From Cladopsammia gracilis (lineage: Eukaryota > Cnidaria > Anthozoa > Scleractinia > Dendrophylliidae): 64,000 nt of DNA. The stretch's first letter is position 1. The number at the start of each line of letters is the position of its first letter. A model generated the notes under the pieces. That model made no database searches, was not told the origin of the DNA, and was given only the letters and a program-made list of their open reading frames with translations. Both the position numbers and the translations under genes were made by a program. The stretch is taken from contig JAJGOT010000034.1 of the NCBI GenBank assembly GCA_022457155.1, positions 62,001 to 126,000 of the forward strand. The letters run 5' to 3'. Positions 35,937 to 46,389 of this stretch are shown here, in pieces.

Positions 35937-36162
35937 CGCATTAGCCATAGCTAGTTTTTTATGCAGGTCCTTTTTCCAGATCGAATTGGAATTGAGAATG
36001 TTGTTTTAGGAGAGGCTATTAAAAACCGGAGTACCCGGAGAAAAACCTCTCAGAGCAAGGAGAGAACCAACAACAAACTCAACCCACATATGACGCCGGG
36101 ACCGGGAATCGAACCCGGGCCACATTGGTGGGAGGCAAATGCTTTCACCACTACACCATAAT
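35937..36162 (-). mobile_element. tRNA-derived SINE, copy 2
   Basis: Same structure as the SINE at 34553-34772: A box at 36148-36158 and a B box (GGTTCGATTCC) at about 36105-36115. Its position within the flanking repeat is identical, so the SINE was duplicated with the repeat and did not insert independently. Confidence 0.8.
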
Positions 36163-36268
36163 ATAAATCCATAATATCCATAATATAAATCGCACATAAA
36201 GCGGAACCATTGTTGATGTATTTTGTTTCTATTTTTCCAAAGCTTTCTACAGCACAAGTTGCAGGCAA

Positions 36269-36952
36269 CTCAAGCAGTTTAAGGCCTGGGTTTAAAGTGC
36301 GTTCGGAAAATATGGTTGACACTTAATATCTTGACCGAGAAAACTTAGATCAAAATGAAATTTTCCCTGAATGTTAATCTTGATGTTTTCTTTTGCCTTA
36401 ACGCAAAAGTTTGGTCACGTGACATGTCACGTGATCAAAATTTTAAAATTACGTAAATCGGCGATTTGGTAGCGGATTTTCTTTGTATAGTTAAATAAAT
36501 TAGCTTTTCCGATAGAGGTTTAACATATTTAACCTTCTACGTTTGGAATGATTGTCCTCAAGTCTTTAAATTACAGTTATAAATAATTATAGGTTGAATT
36601 TTGGACTGAAAAATGACCTTTGTCCTCATAATTTATTTTTAGAGATTAATGGACACTCGTTCCAAACGTGATGGGCTGGAGAAATTTAATCTGCATCAGA
36701 AAAGCATTTTTATTTGATGTTTTCTCTTAAACCCGTCACCAATTCGTCAAATATTTGCTATTTTAAGAAAAATGGCCACGTGACATGTCACGTGACCTAT
36801 GCCAAAGCTTATTATACTTAAAAATGTTAAGGACGATAATATCTTTCTATGTGCCAAATTTCGGTTCGGTTCCATTCCGTTTGTAAAAGTTATTACGAAT
36901 AAACCGTTTTTTCCTGGTCCAAGCCCTTGACCCAGGCCTTAAACTACTTGAG
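36269..36952. mobile_element. 684-bp inverted-repeat element with CACGTG palindromes
   Basis: Ends are CTCAAG.AGTTTAAGGCCTGGGT and its complement. The unoccupied site is visible at about 34862-34876 (GCAGGCAAAGGAAAA), so both borders are exact, with at most a 2-bp AA duplication. Subterminally on each side is a GTCACGTGACATGTCACGTGA-like double palindrome (about 36415-36434 and 36776-36797). No coding sequence. Confidence 0.85.
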
Positions 36953-36975
36953 AAAGGAAAAATAACGAAAAAATA

Positions 36976-37480
36976 CTTGAAGGGTTGTACGTCTAGAGGT
37001 GCAAGTCGTGGTCCACAAAATGTGTGGTTTGACTCTCTAAAACGTTTTTCCTTGCCTACAAGAGATGGAAATAGGCTTTGCAAAGCATCTTTAAAAGCTT
37101 TATTTAAACAGTTCAGTTCGCAATTCCATACAATGTCTTTAATTTATTTTCAAATATCATCAATATGCAAACATTATCCTTGGGTGTCCTGTGGTTGTAT
37201 TTCATCTGTCAGTAAAGTCCAGAAAACAGGTGGTGGTGGGTTTTGGAAAGGAGGCAAAAATCGATCTCCCTCCTTCAGTGCACATGCGCACAACTCCACG
37301 CATATGACGCTTGAACAAGAGCAATATGATGGCTGTAACGGGCTCTCTTCTCTGCAGGGGCTCCCTTGGGAGAAGAGAGAAAGGGAAGAAAGAGTGCTTT
37401 ATCTCACTCCAGCCTCAGCGCGCTTTATATTTCCCTTTATTGGTCTTTATTATATAAACATCAATGAAATAGCGGAAAAA
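36976..37480. repeat. Dispersed repeat block, copy 3; left part of duplication copy 2
   Basis: Corresponds to 14140-14560 of the first large-duplication copy. It is followed by 37640-37800, which matches about 15515-15735. Confidence 0.65.
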
Positions 37481-38019
37481 ATCGTATCTCGACACGTGAA
37501 GATATGAATTTTATCTGCACTGTGAAGAGTGAAGATATCAATATTTTTACGTTAGCTATCATGTTTGCCCTTATAAACGTCAAACGAACGAAAAGGTGTT
37601 GGTCCGCAATCAAAACATCTTCGGATCTTTCTCGAAAATCAAGACAGTTCCATCCTAAGACGTTTATAACATCAGCAGCAAACCCATATCTAGAAGTAAA
37701 GCCTTTTTGTAGCTGACTAAAAAGATATCAGATTGGAAATTAACAGTCAGCATTATTGATTTTCTTTTTTAACTCGTGAATACAGGGAGCGTCGAACGGC
37801 TTATAACAGTAAGACAAAATTCCTCGATCGCTCGGTCGGCTGTTAACATTGAGCCCGCGATATACAATGGTCACTTGCCTTATACATGGGGTCGGGGTTG
37901 GAAAGAGCGGTGGGTAGGAAGTTAGACGCAGGGGGTGGGAGGTCGGTGGAGCAAAACGCCTAGGAGAGGGTCGGGTCGGTAAACATTGAACCCGCGATAT
38001 ATAATGATCATCTGCCTTA

Positions 38020-38102
38020 ATGAGAAATAGAACACAAACCGCGGTGATAAACATATTAAACTTATTCATTTTTATCACCGCGGTTAGTGTTCTATTTCTC
38101 AT
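38020..38102. repeat. Palindrome, 83 bp
   Basis: Arms ATGAGAAATAGAACACAAAC and its complement continue through CGCGGTGATAAA, with a loop of about 20 bp and one mismatch. Confidence 0.85.
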
Positions 38103-38270
38103 CAAGCTACGATGGCCCTGCAAGAACAAAAGTCTTTATCGTCTGCCTTACCCCTGGGGGCGGCGCTGGAAGAAGGGGAGCTCAAATCTGCAAAAGACCG
38201 CTAACGATAATGCTGTAAACGATACGTAGGATCTACGAAAGACCTAATCAGCCAAAAAATGAACAAACAT

Positions 38271-38400
38271 AACCGACAAACTGCAAGGCTGATCTGACTA
38301 CGTAAAAAAGTAGACTTTGCGAGACACCAATACTGTCGTATTGGTGTCTCGCAAATCCTACTTTTTTACGTAGTCAGATCAGCCTTGCAGTTTGTCGGTT
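38271..38400. repeat. Near-perfect palindrome, 130 bp
   Basis: Arms start AACCGACAAACTGCAAGGCT and meet at ACCAATACTGTCGTATTGGT with almost no loop. A single arm of the same sequence occurs at about 15741-15795, so the palindrome formed by inverted duplication in copy 2. Confidence 0.9.
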
Positions 38401-39097
38401 ATGAAGAAGAGGGGTGGGGAGTTGGACGCAGGAGGTGTGGGTCAGTGAAGCAAAACGCCTTGGTTATTGGGGGGTCGGTAAACATTTACTCCGCGATAGG
38501 TTATGGTCATCTCCCTACCCATGGACACGGCGTTGGAAGAAGGGGAGGGAGGGGATTTGGATGCAGGAGGTTGAGGGTCGGCGAACCAAGACGTCTAGGA
38601 GAGGGGAAGGTCGGTAAACATTTATACCACGATATGTAATAGTCATCTGCCTTACCCATGGAGTCGGCTTTGGAAGAAGGGGAGGGTGGGGAGTTGAACG
38701 CAGGGGGTGGGGGTGGGGGGTAGGTGAAGAAAGACCTCTGGGAGAGGGGAGGGTTCGAGCAATTTTGATTTAGTATCCGGCTTTAAAACAATTTTTTTTC
38801 ATCACACACCTGTTACATGCAACATTTATTTCAATTACACAATTACAAACAATTATTGTATCTTAGTTCTGAACTACATAACCAATAAAGTCGTTTTCCT
38901 GTTTGTATCTTGGTGACAATCTAAAAAAAAGACAGACTAACAAGACAAGCGGACGTTTAACATCAGTAACAAACTCGTATCTATGAGTAAATATAAAACG
39001 TTTTTATAATCTCGTACCCGGACCTCCCATGGTCAGGCGGACATTTCAGCTCAGTACAAGCACGAATGAGATCTGGATACGAGATTAACGTTTTTAA

Positions 39098-40733
39098 GAG
39101 GGTCTCAATGGGGGGGTATGTTTGACGGTTGACGGTTAAAAAAAAGTCGTTTTGACGGTTGACGGTTAAATTTTAAGCCATTTGACGCTTGACGGTTAAT
39201 TTTTCAGAATGACGGTTATAACTAGAAATTAAGTCGGTAAATTTGACTTTAGTGTTTTATAAAAGAATAGAATTTCACCTATACTTGAATAAACCAATTA
39301 GTCCTATAATTTGTGCATTAAAGTAAGGGTTTTCCACCCTAATTAGCATAATTACATTACATCACCTTTGTTCGTGATGGACGCAGAAATCGCCTGTCCC
39401 ACGAAGTGGTCACTCAAAAAGTCGAACTGAGTCCACTCACGTCATTATCTTTAGAATTTCCAACACAACAGAGATCAATGTCAAGGAAAATAGTCTCACG
39501 ATGAAGTCACTTGGGAGAGGGGTTGGGATATAGATCGCGACGTTTCGACTGCATACTGCTAGTCTTCTTCGATTTCTTCAGGCGATGAGGTCGACTGAAC
39601 ACGCAGCACCATTTATATCACGAAGCTCGGCGGTTCAGGAACGGCGGAGGTCTGGGAACGGGCGAACCGTATATGTATCCCTGTCGTGTTCTTTGATCCT
39701 CTTCCCCGAAGAAGACTTTGCCGCACTCGTAGGGGATCCTTACTTTGTCCCACGCTCATCACAAATTCACTTAACATCTTTCTTAAAGTAAGAGGTGTGT
39801 TTGAATGAGGGTCTGAAAGGACCTCGTCAGAGATCAAATCTCACTGATGCTTTTATCTGTCTTCCCGATCTTGTAATGGAATTTCTGTGTTCTACAACCT
39901 GTTCTGATTCTGCATCGTCGTAGTCACTGTCCGAGTCACTTTCAAATTCATCGACTTGGAAAGGTTCACGGCTGGTGCTGGTAAGGACTTGGGTAATGTT
40001 CTCTTCACTGACAAAAGTGACAGCCGGACAGTTAGATGACGTAGATGGGCGTACTCACCGTTTAGCTCACTCTCGCTTTCACCGGCCAAAATTTGAGGCA
40101 ACTCCAAGTCCAGCTGCTGCTGAGTGAGTATACTGTAATTCTCTGCCTTGCCGTTTGCCTTTACCAGTCGGTATAGTCTTAAATCAAATGAGCTTAGGCC
40201 AAATTTGCTGGTTTGCTCTTTAAGTCCGAGAAAGTGGGCTAGCCTTTGTTCCTATTATCTTCTGAGACTGAAACACGTGCTTCGCTCAATTGGCTTTTCC
40301 TCCCCTTTTCGATAAATGCTTACAACCGCCTTTACAATGCTTGACATCGTGTTTGAAAGAGCAGCGGTGGCGAGGACATGCTGTAAAATGACCTTTGATC
40401 TTTATCAAGTTGATCTTTAGGAACGGAAGTCACTATTTATTAATAAAAGACTAACGTTTTACCGCACCGGAAGTGTTTCCAGACGGACTTTAGCCGTAAA
40501 TGTTGGGTAAAAGGACCTGCAGATAAATGTGTTTTGTGAATATTTAAACTTGTCGTTTATAAACAGCATAAATTGGCTCCATTTTATTTCTTAACAAAGG
40601 ATGGCTGGCACGTTTGACGGTTAAAACTGGCTGGCGTATTTGACGGTTGACGGTAAAAATACTGCATTTTTGACGGTTGACGGTTAATTTTTTGGCCATT
40701 TGACGGTTGACGTTTAACCCCATTGACACCCTC
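39098..40733. mobile_element. 1.64-kb transposon with TTTGACGGTTGACGGTTAA repeats at both ends
   Basis: Inverted ends GAGGGTCTCAATGGGG and the complement of CCCCATTGACACCCTC are flanked by TTTTAA on both sides (39092-39097 and 40734-40739). Subterminal arrays of TTTGACGGTTGACGGTTAA occur about four times at each end. On the minus strand an open stretch at 39827-40054 has an acidic run (DEFESDSDSDYDD) and ends ITRSGRQIKASVRFDL, a tail type I associate with mobile-element proteins; its start is not found. A hammerhead-like motif lies at 39534-39586. Confidence 0.75.
39534..39586 (-). ncRNA. Degenerate hammerhead ribozyme motif
   Basis: On the minus strand, stem I ATCGC/GCGAT encloses CTGAAGA (39575-39581), then a stem II hairpin GACTAGC-AGTAT-GCAGTC, GAAA (39543-39546), a two-base-pair stem III (AC/GU) and C at the cleavage position. 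About ten extra bases (AATCGAAGAA) lie between the core and stem II, so activity is doubtful. Confidence 0.55.
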
Positions 40734-40961
40734 TTTTAAACTTGAAAGATATCAGATTGGAACTTGTTATCAGCTAGCATTATTGATTATCTCTATTTTT
40801 TCTTTACTTTGATTACTCTTTAGCTAATGAAATTCATACGGCTCATATCAATTCAGACTTAACAGTTAGATGAAGTCAACACCTTAAACTATCTTCTGTT
40901 TATTACAGTATTCATTTTCGGCATTTTTTAACGATGTGGAACAGTTCATCATACGATTCTT

Positions 40962-43899
40962 TCAAAGATTTGTAGCCATTTCTGATACATTGTCTAAGCA
41001 CTTCGCATTGACCACATCATCACAGCTTAGCTTCTGAGCCTCCCAAATCAACTCCTCTTCATCAAAATCCTGAATAGGAAACAGCGGTGGCTGAGGCACC
41101 GCCTTGTGCATGTCATTCTGTGAGCGCATTTGTCGTAGATTTTCTCTCCACATTTGGACAGTTGTTCTTGGATCTGGGTCATTGTGGTACAGTTCCATAC
41201 AAAAAAACGTTGCCTTCTTCTCCATGGCTTGGAGGTTTTCCTCAAGAGCCATTTTCCTGAGGCCGCTTTTTCTGTGAAGAGAAACTTCGTGTTAATTTTT
41301 TTCTCCGCTTTAGTTTAACCGACCTTAATTCAAACATCTCTCGCCGATTTTAGGATCGGTCAACGTGAAGTGGCATATTTACAAATATACATGAACACCT
41401 CATTTTTCAAAAAACACATAAATCGATGAAAGCAACTGTTGCCTGGAGAGAAATTAAATGTCCAATATTTTTACTTTTTTACCCTCCAACAATGAACTCC
41501 ACATATATCAGAGATCATGATATATGCTGCTATAAACCCTGTATAAACTCATAAAGGTCATATCTGACCATACAAAAAGAACATATAGCATTACTAGGTT
41601 TATTATCTTTATTGAGATTATTCCATCACGATTCTGTCACCAAATGTTTTCTCAGAAAAAGACGTTGACTTTCAAAGATTCGGTTTTTCACTCTGAAGCT
41701 CGCAGGCAAAGCGCGAAGCACCGATACACTATACTCGCTCCAGACCTTTTCGGCCGCTTCAGCGTTCGCCGCTTTTCGGCGGATCCACACAAAAATACGG
41801 ACTGTTTTATAGTCGATCAAAAGATTGGGTAATATATATATAGATAGCCCAAGCCTAACAGCGTCGCACTTTGAACAAGCTTAACTAAGGTGAAAGGTTG
41901 GAAGCACAAGAATTAAGATTGACGAACGGGCTATTTTCAATTTCAGCAATTCTCAAAAACAGTATTACGCGACCGTCTGCACAGTACATTTTTATAGACC
42001 GTACAAAAGTTCACAAAAACAACTTTTCTCTTTCTAGAATAACTAGTACCACTAGTTTCCGAATAAAATACAGTTTTTGTTTGTCAAAAATTGCCCGAGA
42101 AACTGATTTGAAAATCAAAAATTGCAAAAATACACAAACATATTTGCATATGGGGATGCGAGTGAAGATAGAACTGTACTATAAAATCAAAGTCTTGTTT
42201 TGTTTACATAAAATCGCTTTTCAAACTATCTAATGAATGAACAAACACATAAAAATGGACAACACAATCTTCTTTCGAAAAAATTTATTCAAATCTCCAT
42301 TAGTTTACGTTTAAAAGCAAAACGCGTACCATTTAATTATAGCTCATCGAGTTCAAGCTTTCTTCGATGAAATTCAAGAGATCGATACAACTGAATTTAA
42401 GCACGTTTTAAAATCAATTCTCCAAAACTAACAATAACACCAATAAAAAGTCACACACAGATTGATATCAACATAAATTCTCATCGAAAACTGTAATCTG
42501 TTTTACCTTTATGTCCCTCGCTTGCTTGGAAATTCAAATCTCCGCTTCTGGTTCTGAAATCCGTAGAAAACAAACATCTCCCGCATTTGATAAAAACGTA
42601 ATACATGAAGTTCCTCGAAGCAAGATTTTATCCATGAAAGCTCGTCTTTTTCCACTAAAGCGGCTTCTGAGTATCCCTTAATTAGTATCCTTGTCTTGAG
42701 TAGCAAACCGCGAAATATTCAGGGAAATAACGCCTTTAATTTAAACGGTTTTCTCCGCTTAGTAAATTCACAGCAAAACATCAAAGTGTTTTTCTAGCTG
42801 ACGTGACATTCGGCCGTGTAACCGCGCAAAAAAACAAAGCCTCGCTTTGGTTTCAACATGACGTCGTACGCGCATGTTTTGCCACGTCATACGCGCCCGC
42901 GAGCTAGTCCTGCGCAGTAGTCCGGTCCTGTGCGACAGCGGACGGAGGGCACACGCGCGCCCGCGGAACATTCCGCTAGCCATGACCATGAAAAATGAAG
43001 GGCATAGGTTCTGGTTCTATGAGTATGGGGCTGCGCAGCCAGGCCTTCGGCCTGGCAAGTGCTCCGCTAATATTCAAAGTGTTTAAATCATGATTTTTAA
43101 GCTTACGTGATCTCGGTTATTGTGACTTGGCGATGTTTTAATGCTTGTCCCAGTTCAATTTCGATCCGTTCTACTTGATCCATCAGCTGTCCTCTCGTGT
43201 CTTTCACCATCTGTTCTTGTTCTTCTGCTAATTGCTGTTTCTTACATTCCTCGATGATCCACCTGGAAAAACATTGCTGATGTAAGTTCTGTGTATATAG
43301 AAAAATTATACCAAGTCTAAACCTGTCAGTTACAGAGTTACAACAAACTCAAATAACGCAGCGATAATCCAATCAGAATTCGAAGCAAAAACACCCGGTG
43401 AAAAGCGCGGGAAAATACCGGACGCCTTACGACAAGACACGATTCTTTTCAAAGTTTTGGATTGCAACTGCACTGTTACAAAGTTCTTGTAGTTTTATTT
43501 TGTTTTTCAATACATAAACAAAACAAATCGATGAAAACAGGCGCTGGGGTTCGTTACCGTTTTCAATAAAGTCTGCAAAAAGATAAAGCAAGACAGCAAC
43601 GGAAAATTAATGGGTAAAATACTCAGCGATCAAATAAACAAAGGTTTTCAGTCACACAAACTCTTACTTTGTAGTTTCAATCTTCTCCTCCATTGCACGG
43701 ATTGTTGCTTGCATGCGGTAGAGCTCTCTTTCTATCTGTTTTCTGTTGAACAATAAAACATCGGTGATACAAAAACTCCCGGCAAAGAGTCGGTAAATAC
43801 TTTTTTAAAAAGCGTCATTAGGAGTTCTTACGTTGACTTTTCTCTTCTTTGGCCGTCACCAAAACAGTTCAAACGTCTTATGAATCTAAAAAGTCCCAT
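40962..43899 (-). CDS. Unrecognised 202-aa coiled-coil protein, four exons, paralog B
   Basis: Exons on the minus strand are 43832-43899 (ATG), 43668-43742, 43107-43262 and 40962-41271 (TGA). All introns are GT..AG, and the last acceptor is TTTCTCTTCACAG. Exon lengths (68, 75, 156 and 310 bp) equal those of paralog A, and the frame is intact. The protein starts MGLFRFIRRLNCFGDG and keeps the coiled coil (KQIERELYRM, WIIEECKKQQ), the DPDPRTTVQMWRENLRQM block and the MATNL end, with about a dozen substitutions in all. The last intron carries a 1.24-kb insertion (41832-43067) absent from paralog A. The family is not recognised; conservation after duplication supports function. Confidence 0.8.
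41832..43067. mobile_element. Helitron-like non-autonomous insertion, copy 1
   Basis: Present in the last intron of paralog B and absent from the matching place in paralog A (about 19808-19822, GGGTAATATTCAA), which gives both borders. It is inserted at TA. It begins ATATATATAGATAGCCCAAG and ends with a hairpin (CCAGGCCTTCGGCCTGG) about 10 bases before the 3' border. There are no terminal inverted repeats and no coding frame. A terminal hairpin without inverted repeats suggests a Helitron/Helentron-type element; this is an inference. Confidence 0.7.
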
Positions 43900-44261
43900 A
43901 ATCGCAATTCTCGGAATAAAAACACACGGAAAACGTTAACGAAGACCTAGCACAGTTTTATCCACTGAAACTGTCTTTCCACGGTTAGTGGCTATTGTGA
44001 TGTAGTAGGCGTTGGACCAATCAAAAATGAGCACGCGCGCCTGAAATGTGCGCGCGCGTTATCTTCTACACGCGCAATGCCACGACAATCGGCAATTTTG
44101 AAACGAAATACATTATTTGTGAGACCACCATTAAGAATGTCAGCGTACTCTAATACGACTAATACCAGAGATGCTATGACAGTTACGAATTTTATTGCTG
44201 CGTTACATGATCACAAAATCACATATTATGTTGTAATGAGAATGTAATGTTCATCTTTTCA

Positions 44262-44345
44262 CGAGCGTGGAATCGAACCTTTTTAGTATAATGACCTTCC
44301 GTGCACCGGTCGGATGCCACCACTGAGCTACGAGAGACTCGTGGC
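44262..44345 (-). repeat. tRNA-derived SINE-like sequence, copy B
   Basis: Duplicated counterpart of 21231-21312, with A-box TAGCTCAGTGG and B-box GGTTCGATTCC. Changes between the boxes worsen the fold further. Confidence 0.5.
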
Positions 44346-44771
44346 AAGCTAGGCCATATGCTAGGTTCATATATGACACGCGTCCTACGTACTGCTATGA
44401 TCCGCAATGTCAAAAGCGTCATAACTTCTAAATTGCCTTCAGTCATTGCTATCAGTCAGTCGTGGTGCAAGATACTGTTTTTTTCATGACGGGCTTGAAT
44501 AAACGCTTGCGGAACTCATTTGCGCTTTAGAGAACTGAATAAGAGACAAATGACAGCATCTCGCAGCTGTTCTTTTCCTTTTATGGATGGTTGCCATTCT
44601 CGGAGACCCAGGGGAAGATAATGGGGCCAAGAAAAGGTCGAAACGGCGAAGAAAAATCGGCTTTTTCCCGCCTTTCTCCACTTTTACTTAGCCCCATTAT
44701 ATCTGCCCCAAGTCTCCGAGTATAGAAAATACGCGGAGAAACATCAACGCGAAAACTGTCTTTGATCCCTA

Positions 44772-45928
44772 ATATATATAGATAGGCCAAGCCTAACAGC
44801 GTAGCACTTTGAACAAGCTTAACTAAGGTGAAACTTAACTAAGGTGAAAGGTTGGAAGCACAAGAATTAAGATTGACGAACGGGCTATTTTCAATTTTAG
44901 CAATTCTGAAAAACGCTATTACCCGACCGTCTGCACAGTACATTTAGACCGTACAAAAATTCACAAAAACAAGTTTTCTCTGTCTAGAATAACTAGTACG
45001 ACTACTTTCCGAATAAAATACAGTTTTTGTTTGTGAAAAATTGGCTGAGAAACTGATTTGGAAATCAAAATTGCAAAAATACACAAACATATTTGCACAA
45101 GGCGACGGGAGTGAAGACAGAAAATCTAAGTCTTGTTTTGTTTACATAAAATCGCTTTTTAATCCATGTAATGAATGAACAAAGACATAAAAACGGACAA
45201 CACAATCTTCTTTCGAAAAATTTTATTCCAATCTCCATTAATTTATGTTTAAAAGCAGAACACGTACCATTTATTGTGCATCAAGGCAGAGCTGTCCTCG
45301 TTGAAATTCAAGATAACAACACGACTTAATTTGAACGTTTCATAAACATGTCTCCAAACCTTAAGAGAACACAAAGGAAAAGTCAATCAAAAATTGATAT
45401 CAACATAAATTCCCATCGAAAAGTGTGATTTATTTTACCTTTAAAGCACTAGACTGCTTGGAAATTCGTTAAAACTCAGCTTCTTCGGTTCTGAAATCCG
45501 TAATAAAAACAAGGCATCTCCCCGCATGAAGTTCCTCGAAGCAAGATTTTATCCCTGAAAGCTCTTCTTTTCCCACTAAAGCGGCTTCTGAGTATTCCTT
45601 AATTAGTATCCCTGTCTTGAGTAGCAAACCGCGAAAAAAAACACAGGGAAATAACGACTTTACTGCTCCGTCTAACACTGCGAAAGATCGAACTTTTTTA
45701 AAACTTTAAAAAGTGTTTACCGAGCTGACGGCTGTGTAGCCGCGCTTGTGGCGTAATACGCGCATGTTTGCGACGTCATACGCGCCCCCGAGCTAGCCTT
45801 GCGCGACACACATGTTGCAGACACGCGCCCGCGAAACATTCCGCTGGTAATGACCATGAAAAATGCGGGCTTAGGTTCTATGAGTATGGGGCTGCGCAGC
45901 CTGGCCTTCGGCCAGGCCAGTGCTCCGC
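44772..45928. mobile_element. Helitron-like non-autonomous insertion, copy 2
   Basis: Second copy of the 41832-43067 element, 1157 bp, again at a TA. It has the same ATATATAGATAGGCCAAGCC start and the terminal hairpin GGCCTTCGGCC before TGCTCCGC. The empty site is visible in duplication copy 1 at about 21780-21795 (ATCCCTATTATTCCGCC). It inserted upstream of paralog B after the segment was duplicated. Confidence 0.7.
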
Positions 45929-46389
45929 TATAATTCCGCCAAAGCCATTTCTAACAACTCTTCACCGAAGTGGAGATGGCTAGTGGCGGATATTAACCGT
46001 GCCGCGAAGCGGCGAGGTTAATATCCACCACTGGCTACTGGCACTGAAGTGAATAGTTGTTTTAGTATATACAACAACAGTGAGATAATATAGCACGAAA
46101 ATGATGAATTTTAAATCATTTATTCCTGTCAACGATTACAATTTTCGCGCGTAAATTGGTTGGAGGTAAATAGCACTTGCTATCCCGAGTTTCAGTAGCC
46201 AATCAGAGCGCGCTAAAACGCTGTCCACTGTTTCAGTATATACATATGATCATTAGTTATACAGTGAGTAAAGAAAACATACGAGCATAACTTTAATGAC
46301 AATATGTTAGTTACAACATACATTGCTTAGTACATGTAAATCACTATTGACCCCTAAGTAATTCTAACTTCCTGGTACATTTACAGTTA

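Larger units (their letters stand above)
37845..38760. repeat. G-rich satellite units, about 120-130 bp, with palindromes
   Basis: Units read GAGCCCGCGATATGTAATGG, TCATCTGCCTTACCCATGG, CGGCGTTGGAAGAAGGGG, then GGGGGTGGGGGTCGGTGAAG and CAAAACG. Units are seen near 37848, 37985, 38400, 38480 and 38610; others lie at 16620-16860, 17810-18055 and 53270-53400. Two palindromes (38020-38102 and 38271-38400) interrupt the array. Confidence 0.8.

Noticed and set aside
37845..38760. CRISPR-like array
   Set aside because: Units are directly tandem without unique spacers, and the genome is eukaryotic.
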